This document shows positions 22,734 through 34,539 of a stretch of 64,000 bases of DNA, one piece after another. A model generated the notes under the pieces. That model saw only the letters and a program-made list of their open reading frames with translations, did not search any database and was not told the origin of the DNA. The DNA lies in the NCBI GenBank assembly GCA_019321725.1, contig CM033116.1:8078841-8142840 (forward strand). Direction: 5' to 3'. Made by a program: the position numbers and the translations under genes. Position 1 is the first letter of the stretch. Each line of letters begins with the position of its first letter. The DNA comes from Paulownia fortunei. Lineage: Eukaryota; Streptophyta; Magnoliopsida; Lamiales; Paulowniaceae.

Positions 22734-24658
22734 TCAACGGCCGCGTGACGACAAGTACGATGTCGAATAGGTCCTATGCGAGGACGTATAACTGGTTTCT
22801 GAAGCAGCGAAAAACAGATCTGACAAGTAATTATAAAAATCTTGCGGGGCATATCTGACAATTGACTCCACTCCGACCTCCCTCCTGTATTTCCCCCTGT
22901 GCTTCTGGTGAAAGACCCGATAACCAGGGACAATCTTTTTGGCCAATGAAATCTTCACCTCGTCCCGGAGTTTCGGGTCGGGTATGACCCAAGAACTCTG
23001 CTTCTTGTACGCCTCTTGGAAAGTGAAGTAAAAATTTTTAAAGCATTCTCTCACTTCCTGTGGTGGAATTTCGGCCGTTGGATTCTCCGGCAATGAGTAG
23101 ATGACTTTCCATCCGACCCTCTCGTAGTTGGCTAAGTATTGTTTAACCTTTGACTCGTGCTTCCAGACCCAATCGGATCCCATCAAGAGCCGCAGATTGG
23201 AGTTTCGGACCTTGGAAACGACGTAGTTCAAGTTGTTCGCCAAGAACAAGTAGGACAATGCGACGTGGTCGTAAAGCGCCGCCTTGCCGTCTAGCTTGCA
23301 GAGGAGGACTAGAATCAACCACGCGAGGCGGGCTCTGATCGCCGCCGCCGATGGTTCCGCTTCGCAGCCGGAGGTGGGGCTGGAGAAATGGTATTCCGGT
23401 GGAGGAGCTGCGCGTTCACCGGCCAATCCTCCACAATATCGGAGACTGCGCTGCTGTAATCGCTGAGGAAAATGAGGAAATTCATCACATAGCGAGTGAG
23501 GGGGTGGACGCCGCCTCCTGCCGGCGATTTTGAGGAGTCTTCTTGAATCGCCGCCTCGAATTGGCCCAACATAATTCTCACAGCTTCACCGAGTTTCACC
23601 AGCGCCGCCACCGTCTGCGACCTCACTGCGGCCAACGACTTGTTGGAAAATATTGATTCAATCTCCGGCCCCAGGTCGGAGATTGCCTCATAAATATCCA
23701 GCGCACGGAACATTTTCTCCGGCGATAGAACTTTCTTGCATTTGCCAAAATTTTCAGGGAAAGTAAACAGATTCAGGGCCGCATCCCCGGAAATTTCAGT
23801 AAAACACGACTCCGCTATCTTTTCCGAGGAAGAAAAGACGATATCGCAGAGAATTTTCTCGCCATAAAAAAAGGTTTTTACTGCAACCTTGACCGCGTGC
23901 TGCCATCTCTTCATTTTTGGCTCCAGAATTGTCCATTCCATTTTCTTCATTTGAGCATGGTTTAATCTTTCGACTCCCAAGTAGTAAAGGGTCTCGTCAA
24001 TGATCGACTTTCAGATAATTTTGTAAATATTGACGCATTCTTTTCCATAACCGCAGGCAATCATACAGTCCGCAATGCTCTTCAAGTCCGCCATAGCCAT
24101 ATCTGAAGCTCTTTCAGCTTTCGCACCTGGAGACGGCGGTGTACGAGGCGGAGTCATCATCGTATTCTCTTCTTCTTCCGAAACTTCGCCTTCATAGAAT
24201 TCCGAGACGCTAGACCTGGTCGAAGTCCTGGAGGACCGGCTCGAGACCGATTCAGAATAAAGATTCTTTCTGTTTGCAGATAAAATCATATAAAACTCCT
24301 CCTCCAATCTCTTCATTGCAATCCGCATTAGTTTCTGAGCTATGACGAGTTTCTCCGAGCTCGTACTCAGCTTTAAATAATAGTGCATGGCGTTTTGCAG
24401 GCAAATCGCAGCTTCCAGAAATCTCTTCGCTTCCTTTCTATCGTCAACAAAGAGGGTTGAGAATTTTTCGAGTTTACCGGCATCTAAGTCCCATTTCCTG
24501 ATTACAGGTTCGGCGCGGTCAATGTTTTCCTCCATCATGGTTTCGGATAAAGGGTGGTGGCCGCGGGGCGGCGTGGAGGCGGGAGAGACGGAGTAGCTAT
24601 GGTGATGAGGAGAGTGTAAAGGAGAAGGTGGTTTGCTGGAAAATAACGAACCCTTCAT
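22734..24658 (-). pseudogene. EXO70: EXO70 exocyst subunit gene, broken by a stop and a frameshift
   Basis: EXO70 proteins are exocyst subunits that bind plasma-membrane lipids and tether secretory vesicles. The single exon would give about 640 residues, a normal plant EXO70 length. The start at 24,658 opens a Ser/Pro-rich tail, then IRKWDLDAGKLEKFSTLF and AICLQNAMHYYL, an acidic Ser-rich linker, and MADLKSIADCMIACGYGKEC. The C-terminal EXO70 domain has LAWLILVLLCKLDGKA, LSYLFLANNLNYVV, SLPENPTAEIPPQEV and KKQSSWVIPDPKLRDE. The short N-tail and Ser-rich linker suggest the H subclade (moderate confidence). Two lesions: TGA at 24,013-24,011 (minus) where the family has a conserved Arg (IIRKSI), consistent with CGA to TGA; and a net one-base loss near 23,405-23,416, after DWPVNAQ. 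Everything else is well conserved, so the damage is recent or an assembly error. Confidence 0.85.
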
Positions 24659-24779
24659 TTTTCTTTACAGTGGCGGAGAGAATTTGGTTGATGATTGAAT
24701 ATTGTGTTGATGAGGTGCAAGTAACTGAACTTTGCTGTTAAAAAATGCGAGTTTTGCTTTATGGTTGGGAGTGGGGGAT

Positions 24780-24787
24780 GTATAAAT
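24780..24787 (-). promoter_or_regulatory. TATA box of the EXO70 gene
   Basis: TATTTATA on the minus strand (within CTATTTATACATC), about 125 bp upstream of the EXO70 start codon and in a suitable position for a plant core promoter. No competing TATA element is nearer. Confidence 0.5.
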
Positions 24788-24839
24788 AGAGGGGAAGCGG
24801 GTTTGACTGAAAAAGAAAAGGCCGAGAAAGAGGACATCG

Positions 24840-25243
24840 TGTTTATAAAACTTTTCCCGAAGTCTATTATGAAAATGTGAATATTTATGAGTTATGACTT
24901 TTGAGATATTTTTTCTTATACTTGTACACTTTCGAAGTACCGTTTACAAGTAAAAGCACTTTTTGAAGCAATTTTAAGTGCATTGTTACAGAAGTTTAAC
25001 AATGGAAGGGAATCGTGCGGGCGCCTTCTGGTTATTGTACAGTAATGAAAATAACCATGGGAGGGTGGTTGTTGTGGGGGTAACGGTTTACTCGTTTTCA
25101 TGTTTTTGCCAAATATATTTTGGGGTACTTGCAAGCTAAGATTTAGACTGGAGATTAAGAAGGGTATGCGAGAAATACAAGGAACTCTCGCAGGTTGTCT
25201 CTAGCTGGGGAGTTTCCATGTTCCTGACATATATCAAGATGGT
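24840..25243. other. EXO70 upstream region, no gene seen
   Basis: A minus open frame of 72 codons at 24,916-25,134 has no recognisable motif. The likely promoter of the EXO70 gene lies at its lower end. Confidence 0.45.
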
Positions 25244-25321
25244 GGATTTGAATTCATGTAATAAATGTTTTATGCTGATGTTGGATTTGAATTCATGTAA
25301 TAAATGTTTTATGCTGATGTT
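25244..25321. repeat. 39-bp exact tandem duplication
   Basis: Two adjacent identical copies of a 39-bp unit (25,244-25,282 and 25,283-25,321; each starts ggatttgaattcatg and ends gctgatgtt). Identity is complete by eye, so the duplication is young. Confidence 0.9.
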
Positions 25322-26219
25322 TAAGACTTAAAGGAGTGATATCTTCTTTTTTTTTTTCAACTCAAATATATATTATTTTATATAAAAATATTAATCAACT
25401 ATTAATTAATAACCTTATAACTACCAGTTTATTAACGATTAATAATCATACATTACTAAAGTAACAGATACGTATACCTTTTTACGAGATTGGAATTCAA
25501 TACCTCATAGTCACAGACATCATAAACTTTCACCTTAATTACAGATGCAAGCCTAATATTATACACAAGCTAAATGATGCTAAGTGTAGCTAAGTATAAT
25601 CTTGAAAATTCTAGCTCAGACGTATCTAAATACACTCAACTCATCAAATAATAAGTATAAAAATAATAATTTGTTTCATAATTAATCACTTTCGCTGTAA
25701 ATCGACTGCCTAATAGGATTCGCCCAGCATTTGGTAGTAGCATTACCTAGTTCTACAAGAAACTTCTCACGAGTTGCCTCTTCTTTTTGCCCTTCTCAAG
25801 TTTCTGTCTCATCAAACAAAGTTTGGTCAGCCATAATGGTATGTGGTGTTTTAAACATTTCCGTCTCGCTTTTGTAGTTACTTTTGTGGCTGACTATAGT
25901 TACATCCATACATTAGAGACAAAGAAAGCATAACTTTTTTTTTTTTTCAAATATTCATAACTACCATAGTTTTTTACATTGACCCTTTATTCATACCTAA
26001 TTAGTTATGTTACCTATATGGAAATAGCTAGCTAGTCATATTTTTGAAATATTTGATGAAAGAGAGAAGAATTATGTTATTTTTTCACAAGTTTGTTAGT
26101 GATTGGAGGTAAATAAAAAATATTAAAAAAAAAAAGAGATGATGAAGAAGGTCGTTCATTTATCGATTAAAATTGAGTTAGATGAAAGGTAGAAAATAGA
26201 AATAATACAAAACGTACTT
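25322..26219. other. Intergenic, no gene seen
   Basis: AT-rich with poly-T and poly-A runs. No open frame or terminal repeat stands out. Confidence 0.4.
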
Positions 26220-27399
26220 CTTCTAGTTTATTGCGAAATCATATGATCCTAGATGTTCTAAAAATATTGTTATTATTTGTCTCTTTTTTTTTCATGAATA
26301 GAGAATTTAAAAAAGAAAATAGTTTCTTTCTTAAAATAATTGAAAAAAAAGTCTGTGAGACTGAAATGAAAATAAAAATATTTACCTCAATTAGGTTTGG
26401 TTCTTATTTCCGGTCATTTTGGGAGATTATTATGGAAGAATGTATTATGATAATAAAATTGAGAAATTATAGAGAATGAAATTTTTTTTGGATGTTATGT
26501 TTGGAGAAATATGTAATGTATTTTGGAAGACATTTTTAATTGTACAAGGCTTGCCAATATTATTTTATTGTGATTAGTGAAAAATACTTTTAAAATATCT
26601 TGTCAATATTCTTTTATTATATTAGTGGAGGTATAATATGGTATAAAATTATTTAAATATTATAATAAATTATTGATATTTTAATAGAATGAAAATACTA
26701 TTTTCAGAAAATACAACGGACAAACTCTTGTTCGTCTCTAAAAAAAGAAAATACAAGAATGGAAATTAAACCAAACATATACACTTTTCAGTATTTTTCC
26801 CCTTCTATCTTACTACTTTTTCCTTGTTGCTATAAAAAACTTATTGGTTTAAATTATTATAGTTGTTCCAATCAGTTTTGCTATCATCCAAGTAAGTTAC
26901 GACAATAAAAGGCGAGTGATTATGAATTTCATTCTCTATAAGTTTGAAAACCATTGATCATTATCAAAGTAACATGTAGGAAGTAGCAACTTCTCTAAAA
27001 CAAGAATTCACGTAATTAGAAACTTAAAGTTACAATTTGACATAGCCAAGTAGATAAAATAGAGTTTCAATTCATGGACTTAGGGTTCAAACTTTACTAA
27101 ATTGCGGTCTTTGTTCAATTCTATAATAATTCATAGTTGATTATAGGTTGTTACTAATTGTTAAAAATTAATTGTTTATTAAAATAATTATTGATGATTG
27201 ATATTTATAATATCAGGATATATGTAGCCAATCCACTTAAAAATAATAATAAACCCATAGTCATAATCAATGACTGAAACAATAGCAAGCAATACCATAC
27301 AATAAAAACATGTCACACTATAAAATTCACATATGTAATATGCATTTGTCTTATTAAAAATCTTGCGTGCAAAATTCAATGGGATAAAATCTTGGCCAA

Positions 27400-28650
27400 A
27401 GAAAAAAAAGTGCATTGCATATAAGCTCTTTCTTATTATCATATGAGATCCTTCTATCAACACATTCCAATAATATATCTCAATTCTTAAATGTTACAAT
27501 AGGCAATGCCTTTGTGAATACGTCTGTTAAATTATCACTTGACTAAATCTGTAGAGCATCAAATATCACCACTTTTTTTTGTAGGTCATGTGTGAAGAAA
27601 AACTTTGGAGAGATGTATTTGGTTCTATCTCCTTTAATATATTCTCCTTAAGCTGAGCTATGAAAGCAGCATTATTTTCAATCAATGTTGTTTTGGCTAT
27701 TTCAATATGTATATACCAAATATTTTCTTGATATGTTGAATCATCGACCTAAGCCATAAGCTCTAGGCTTGCCTTAGAATTTCAGCATGATTTGAAAAAA
27801 TAGCTGCTATAATTTGTTTTGTTGAACGTCATGATATAACAATATCTCCACACGTGAGTAAATAACCTGTCTGTCTCTTGAAGATAACGAAATATATTTT
27901 TGACTCTCTTCCAATGTCTCTGTGTTGGAGAAGGGTTGTACCTTGCTAACAAATTTATTGAAAATTCTATACCAGGTTGTGTATTATTGGTAAGATATAT
28001 TAGTGCACTTATTACACTAAGATATAGTACTTTAGAACCTTAGAGTTTTTCATTATCTTGCGGTCGAAAGTGATTCTTTTTCACATTTAATTATCTAATA
28101 ATCATTTGGGTACTTGGATGTGCATTATCCATATAAAATCATTTTAAGACCTTTGTATATACAGATTGATAAATAAAATCTATATTTGATCTACATGTTA
28201 AGATAAAACTTTATCTTTGCAAAGTCTTTTATCTCAATTCTTTTTTTAAATAGTTTATTGTATTTAGAAGATAATCAAAAGTTTCAATAATATTCAAGTC
28301 ATCAATATATAATTCAATTATACCAAATCCAAAATTGGATCTTTTCATAAAAATGCATAGACAAACAATATCATGCTTATAACCTTCCTTTAACAAATAG
28401 TTACTGAGGCGTTCATACAATATGCATCCAGATTCTTTCAATCCTTATAAGGACTTTTGTATTTTACTTCAATACATTTTTTGGGAACTTGAATTACATG
28501 CTTCAAGCATTTTAAATCCTTCAGTGATTTTCATAGAGATATCATTATTAAGTAAGCCATATAAATTTTAATCACACCCTTAAGGCGCATATCTAGATTT
28601 CATAAACTGTCGGGCTAATAAGAAATCTCAGTGTAATTACATCCACCAGG
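27400..28650 (-). mobile_element. Copia RT/RNase H relic
   Basis: Minus-strand Ty1/copia pol remnant. 28,441-28,229 encodes SGCILYERLSNYLLKEGYKH and GIIELYIDDLNIIETFDYLL, the copia RT region whose YIDD replaces the usual YVDD catalytic motif. Lower down, near 27,540-27,490, a broken frame gives TDVFTKALPIVTFKN, the typical copia RNase H end. No LTR, primer site or gag is visible on either side. It interrupts duplication copy 2. Confidence 0.75.
28229..28441 (-). pseudogene. Copia reverse transcriptase fragment
   Basis: 70 codons of the RT palm with YIDDLN in place of the catalytic YVDDL-type motif, preceded by the LYERLSNYLLKEGY stretch and followed by NTINYLKKELR. Stops truncate it on both sides. 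The 5' part of pol is absent. Confidence 0.8.
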
Positions 28651-29785
28651 TTCTGTTGGATGGAGATAAAAAATATATATTCTTACTTAAGAAAGAATCT
28701 AAATACAACTAGGAAACTCAATGCCACCCAAATTGTGGAGATAACATATAATTCAAATATGAATGTCAATTGAGTCAAGGATCGTAAACTCAATCCAATT
28801 TCCAACAATACATATTTAAATTGTTATATCAATTAAAAAATATATATATTTGTATTATTATATTTTTATAAATATATATCATCTAATTTTTATATTAATA
28901 TAAAAACAACATACAACAATATAATAAAATCATTATTCATCAAACAAAATCCTACCAAACATGACATTTACAATAAAAAATATATCCTCAAAAATAAAAT
29001 CGAACACAACTTCTTCCGAAATACACCAAATCAATAAATCTTCAAAATGAAACCTAACATACTATACATTTTGCAATACATTTCTTCAAAATGTTTTGCT
29101 AAAACACTCTAAAATGAAACCAATATAGTCTAATTTGTGTGCCCCTATCAAACCTCAAGAAATGTGAGACTTTTTCCACTCTACTCCCACAATTCCTACT
29201 AATTTAAGGCTTAACTAACCATCGACATCAAGGTTTTAACCAAATAAGACCGTTTGCGTGTGTTATTCTAAAATAATTAATGAAGAAAAGGACTGAGACT
29301 AGTTCAAACTTAATTTTGTAATGTATTTTAGAAACTACGACCAAAATATTTTTGTAATGACTTGAGTTGGAATTCGTTCATGTGTAATGTTACGGTTCTT
29401 AATTTGATTGATGAAAAGTTTAATAATTAAATTGATCGTTTAAAATTGAATACTCAGTATTTGTTGGATTATACATATGTTTGAGAATGGCTAAATGATT
29501 TTGTTAAAAATTATAACTATTTTGGTATTTGAAATACAGTGCAAGTTTTTTATTCCTGTTTTTTTTTTTTCGACACATTTTTTTCTTATATTGACATTAG
29601 CACCTATTGTAGCCAATATTTCATTATCAGAGCTCATACTTACAAATTGACTTTGACTTGAAGTGGAAAAATATATTTTTAGTCGCATAAATTAAGGGGT
29701 GTTTATGGGGACGTTGCAACTTTCATACCAACTTTGAAAAAAAAAATATTTAAATTTAGTCTCATAAATTAATTTTTACTATTGC
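28651..29785. other. AT-rich intergenic DNA
   Basis: 28,820-29,000 is very AT-rich. 29,140-29,320 belongs to duplication copy 2. A minus open frame of 65 codons at 29,491-29,688 has no recognisable features. Confidence 0.4.
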
Positions 29786-30000
29786 AAGTCATTTAACATT
29801 TTAATAACTCTAACACGTTCCCTAATGTGCAGGCGGATTTTATTAAGCCTAGCACGAGGAACATATTTATTGGTGACGATGAAATTCGAATTCAGAACCT
29901 CTTGTTTGGTTTGGTTCTGATAACATATTGAATAACCATCTCATTTAAAAGTTTAAGTTGTTAAAAAGGTAAGTCATTTAACATTTTAATAACTCTAACA
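29786..30000 (-). mobile_element. TRIM-like miniature LTR retroelement
   Basis: Read on the minus strand: a ~74-bp LTR begins TGTTAGAGTTATTAAAATG at 30,000 and ends near 29,926. Then comes TGTTATCAGAACC (29,925-29,913), a primer site one or two changes from the tRNA-iMet type TGGTATCAGAGCC. About 100 bp of non-coding internal DNA follows. At 29,815 the LTR start returns and is truncated at 29,786 after about 30 bp. The 30-bp direct repeat (29,786-29,815 and 29,971-30,000) is exact. Tiny LTRs, a Met primer site and no coding define a TRIM. Confidence 0.75.
29913..29925 (-). other. Primer binding site of the TRIM
   Basis: TGTTATCAGAACC on the minus strand, matching the tRNA-iMet-type site TGGTATCAGAGCC at 11 of 13 positions and placed directly after the 5' LTR. 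Confidence 0.65.
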
Positions 30001-30079
30001 CTCAAAATTAAATTTTAAATGGAATAAAATCACGTGCGAAGTATGTGGATGTTAACTCCACACGGTGGAGGGAGAATTT

Positions 30080-33000
30080 CATCTGAAATTGGAGCTTAAT
30101 TAGTTCAAATGAACCATATACTTCGTCAGAAAGCGACAAATTCATTCCGTTTAAATCAAAGGAATCGTAAATATAAACAAGCTTTAAACGTAAAATGAGG
30201 AGGATAATCCGGCCGAATGCGTTGCCACAAATTTCCTACTATCTTAAAAACTTTGAATAATATCCAGGAAATGTGGGTTAAATTATTAAAATCAATCAAA
30301 TCTGTGCTTTGGTCTTCGTTGAAAGACAAAGTAGCCATATTGTTTATAACTATTTCTAAAAGTAAGTCTGCTATAATGCAATTCTAGAGCAAATTTATTA
30401 CCCTATCTAGAATTTGAAATAAAAATATAACATGCATATATATTAATAATGTCGAGAAATAATGGTATTAATACTTGGTTTAATTCAGCAAGCAATTTAA
30501 AAGTTGTTTTGAAACTATGGAAAACCTTAAATGTAGAACTACGTATTTGTTTGTAGTGCATTATTGAATGGTTATCAGTTAACCATGGTTGCAAATTCAC
30601 AGATGAAAAAATCATGTTTCATACTCAATACCTAGAAGATAAGAAAATTAATAATCTAGAGATCCTTCTTGTCAAGTCTTGATGGATAATACAAATAAAG
30701 AAAAAAAATCCAAAAACTTTATTTTCCAGTCTTGGCACGTTGCTTTTGTCTGACAATTTCATTTCATTTCATTTCTTGCACAGCAGGGAACTGGAATTGC
30801 CTTCACCACCATGTTTTAATTGGTCATCTCAAAGTCATTTGAAGATGGTGACTAATGCATTAGGGGTAAAATGTCATTTCCTCTGTGATAGGGATTGAAA
30901 AGGATAGTTATAGATGTCATCGAGAATTTAACATATTTTTCTCTTTTCTAAGAAGATAATGATTGAATCACTAATTCTCCTTCCAGCAACTCGAATCCGT
31001 GACCAACAAAATCATATATTTGATATAAAGCTATCTTGAGCAATCAACAATTAAGACAACTTCCTACGTGGTTTGAGGTTTGCTTGCTCCCAAAATAATG
31101 CCTAACGTCTCTTTTAACGATTGCAGCCCCTATTTTCACCATTACTACCAAAATACTCCAACATTTCACTGCACTAGTACTAAGTTGTACTAGCTTGAGT
31201 GTTAGGATGGTTCTTTGGCCCTTAACCTTGCAACTCTAACCGTACCTTTGTGTTCCAAACAATTTAGATTGCCGGAGCCTAAATTCCTTGACTTGAAGCT
31301 TTGTATCATCACTGTCGAACGCCAAAGAAAATTGAAATTGCCTCATTAAACAAAGAAGAGAAAGAAAAAGATTGCAATTAGAAGATCATAAAATTTTCTT
31401 TTCTTTCTTTTTTTTGATGACTGTGTATCTTTTGATGCACACTAGGTTTTGATACCAATTATATACCTCTCCAAGCATCTAAGGCTTTTAATGATACGTA
31501 TATATATGTATGTATAAGCCTGTTCATACATAGGTTGATGCATAACACTATATTTGGTGAAATATTTTCTTTCGTTTTCCTAAATTAGTAAAATATGCTT
31601 TGCACTTTTATATTTTGAATATACTTCTTCATTTACTCCTTCTGCTAAAAGTTTTGATAATTTCAAATAAATATTCACGAAAGATTAAAAAAAATAACTT
31701 TTATTTAAGTGGAGCGATTCAATAAAATCATATATCATACATCAATTGATCAACAGCGAATTATCAACCTAGGCCTAATTGACTTTCACATGTAGCTTTT
31801 TTGTCACGCATTTTGTATTCTTTGCATTCCTCAAGTAATTTTTAAATAAGTTATACAGTGTAATATTTTGTATTTTTATTTTTATGATGGCTCCTCTATG
31901 TTCAACACATTGATATCAATTTCAATTATTTGATGCTATGTGCATTGGTTACGTACATGTATCAACAACGGAACTCAATGCGCATTGAAAGCTAATAATG
32001 TTTACCAAAAAAATATTTGAAGTTTTTGAATGAAAGGCCCTTAAAATAAAATTCTTACGCAATCATATTATTGGAGAGTTTGATTTCATGTAGGTATATT
32101 ATATACTCTATCTAGAAAAAATGAATGTCCAAAAATGTTAACTGGTGATCAACTTAATTATTTTTCTAAAAACAACAATAAAAAATGCATCTATTTTAAT
32201 ACTTGCAATATCAAAACTATTTCAAAAATAATGTAAAAAATTAGTCAAAATTAAATTGGTTGACTTTGTACTGCAACAGAAAGAAAGAACATTCAATTGC
32301 GAAGAGTTTATACATTTACCTCTAATACACAAATATAAAATCTAATATAATTTTACTCTATGGATCCATAATTCTATTACACGTTTTCTTGTATTTAACA
32401 AACTAATAATCTACGGAATGTTCTTATAGAAAAGTCATACTTGACTCAGTTGTAGGTAATAATTATGCAGTTAAAATCATCGATTATTCTAATCAGTTTG
32501 CAAATTGCATGTGTAGTTGGGGGAGTCTATTGACAATGACCTAAAGCAAGAATAATTGATCAGCAAGTCAACAGCTGATCTTTCTAAGTTAAGTTTCTAA
32601 TTCTTGGACTAATAAGACAACACAAACAATCATTCTATGATAATTAAAATTAGGGTGAATTATAAAAATTATTTTAGAAATTTGAATTATTTATAAAATA
32701 ATTCATTTAAATTTGTAAATTACAAATAACCTTATGATATTTGTTTCTATTTTACAATTTGCACTAATTGAGTGGGGTATTTATAAAATAAAGACAAATT
32801 TCAAGGGGTATTTGTAATATTTCAAGAGTATTTATAATTTTAAAAGATAATTATTTTTTTTTTTTGTTATTATGCTAAACTCAGGTTAATTTTTATAATT
32901 CACCCTTAAAATTATGAAGATTTATAATTTGGAACTAATATTTAATTAAATAGTCAAGCATCCAAACATGTGATAGGACAAGAAAAAAAATATTAATAAT

Positions 33001-33500
33001 TATGAAAATTTAGAATTTCTGCTTTTGCCATTTGTGTTAGGTTTAAATGACAATATACCCTTCCTTTTTTTATTATTTTTTTTGGAACGAAAAAGGGTAA
33101 TATAACTACATTTAATTCTTACATTCTTGTACATTTAATTATGGTATTCTTTGTTTTTCTCTTTAAAATTCATAATTAATAAAATGTTGACATCAAGACA
33201 ACATTTGGTGGATAATGGAGAGATTAGATTATAAGCTGCAGGCTAAATGGTATTGAATTTTCTTGTCAACCCAGTAGTTGAACATTCTTTGATGACAAAA
33301 TCATGTCATATATACTCTACAAGTAAAGATAAGGACATTAAAAATTAGAAATTTACAACAGTTGAGTCTTGATTTGTAGTTTAGTAATTTCCAGTCTTGA
33401 CACGTTGCTTTGTTACAAACTTTCTTTTATTCCCAAAGAGGGACCAGCCATTGTCTTCATTACCAAGTTTTGGGCCGCCAATGACATATTTGTTTCTGAA
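30080..33500. repeat. Decayed tandem array of non-coding blocks, unit I
   Basis: Several blocks recur farther right in the same orientation: 30,085-30,330 with 38,060-38,360 ('ttaattagttcaaatgaa', 'gaatgcgtt.ccacaaa'); 30,425-30,600 with 38,480-38,640; 30,640-30,700 with 39,555-39,610; 32,370-32,430 with 41,400-41,460; 32,510-32,640 with 42,780-42,960 ('caacagctgatctttctaag'); and 33,150-33,280 with 38,920-39,030. A further pair, 30,700-30,850 and 33,380-33,490 ('ccagtcttg.cacgttgctt'), indicates a partial third unit. No open frame is conserved. Confidence 0.65.
32653..32905. mobile_element. Mutator-like MITE, 253 bp, perfect 9-bp TSD
   Basis: Left end GGGTGAATTATAAAAATTA and right end TAATTTTTATAATTCACCC are exact inverted repeats over 19 bp. 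The flanks are an exact 9-bp direct repeat TTAAAATTA (32,644-32,652 and 32,906-32,914). A 9-bp duplication is typical of Mutator-like elements. The element is non-coding and sits in unit I of the tandem array. Perfect termini and flanks suggest a fairly recent insertion compared with the other elements here. Confidence 0.85.
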
Positions 33501-34313
33501 AATTAATTTTTTGTGAAAAAGTGAAAAAAAATAATTTGAGAGAAATGAGAAATAAAATTAGATATGTGTTTGGATAGATATTTTTTAGAAAAGGTATAAT
33601 GTTAACATTTGAAGTGACATGTATTTTTTTTATGAGATGGTGTTCGATTGGGTTGTTATTTATGAAAAAAAAAAAACTAAAGAAACATGTTTGGATGGAT
33701 TTTTTTTTTTGAAAAAAAATATATTGATGGTATTTGATGTGGAATGTTTTTTTTCAATAGTATAATGTTTGACTGGGTTGTTGTTTTTCGAAAAAAATTA
33801 TATAGATGGAGATATGTGATTTTTTAAAAATTTCTTTAAAATGCCAAACAAATATTGATTTCTAAAAAGAAAAATTGTAAAATACAATTTTGTGAAAAGA
33901 AGTGACCTCAAAAATAGCTTGATGATGATGGCACAAGTGGGTAATAGAAAAAGAATCATTTTCTTTACAGCCTTCTAAGTCTTTGTTCAGTTCCATAGAA
34001 AGCGATCATGAAATCCCAATGTCGTAGGTTTCATGAATTCTTGCTAGCCTCAACATATTTACACTCTTCAATTTTGTGTACACTTTCATTCTCATCGACT
34101 GACTTTGAGTATTGAAGATGGTTCGCTAGGCAATTATATTCTCAACGACTGACTTTCATACCAAGAAATTAATATTCAGCAGTGCAATTCCCCGAATCAA
34201 CACCTTGAATCTCCAATTCTCATCTAAAAACACCATAAAATGAAGGTTAGTGGTGTTAGGGATTCCCCACCAAAAAACCTATGACGTTTTTGAGGATGAT
34301 ATCAAATAATAAT
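33501..34313. other. Non-coding, possible MITE and copia leader remnants
   Basis: 33,530-33,860 contains repeated words such as 'gtttggatggattttttt' and 'tgtttgactgggttgtt', as seen at MITE ends, but I could not define termini or target duplications. 34,020-34,313 may be the leader of the copia LTR end at 34,314, since a site resembling a degraded Met primer ('gatatcaaa' on the plus strand) lies at 34,300. Confidence 0.3.
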
Positions 34314-34500
34314 GTTGGAAAAATATAATGATGTAATATAAAACGTACCTCAATAATGAAGACATTTTATTACCAACAAAATAATAACGTAATTAAGTAG
34401 AAGAACGATTCTATTAACTTTATTGAATAAGTGTCATAAGATAAGTTATCTATTAATTGAGTAGTGTATCTAGGACAAGATTCTTCTTTTGTTATTTAAC
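34314..34500 (-). mobile_element. Copia LTR end fragment
   Basis: The plus strand has 'tgttggaaaaatata' directly after 'gatatcaaataat'. On the minus strand this reads as an LTR end ...TTCCAACA followed by a degraded Met-type primer site. It resembles the arrangement at 37,461-37,480. It lies beside the truncated end of the copia pol but is not the expected 3' LTR of that element, because its primer site points away from it. Confidence 0.35.
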
Positions 34501-34539
34501 AATAAATATATTTATAATAGGATTATAAGAGACGATCAA

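Larger units (their letters stand above)
26220..29320. repeat. Proximal duplication, copy 2
   Basis: Same-orientation partner of 3,230-5,090 (matching blocks are listed there). Between the blocks ending at 27,210 and starting at 29,140 lies about 1.9 kb containing a copia relic (27,400-28,650) and AT-rich DNA not present in copy 1. The segments of copy 1 at 4,500-4,900 and copy 2 at 28,850-29,130 are both A/T-rich and may also correspond. Confidence 0.65.

Noticed and set aside
23150..23533. Plus-strand open frames over the EXO70 gene
   Set aside because: Antisense shadows of the GC-rich EXO70 exon.
29890..29930. tRNA-like 'ctgaattcgaattt' (box B-like) on the minus strand
   Set aside because: No A box or cloverleaf; better explained by the TRIM primer site and internal region.
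33530..33860. Repeats of 'gtttggatgg' and 'tgtttgactggg'
   Set aside because: Suggest MITE ends but no pairing or target duplication; poly-A/T slippage may explain it.
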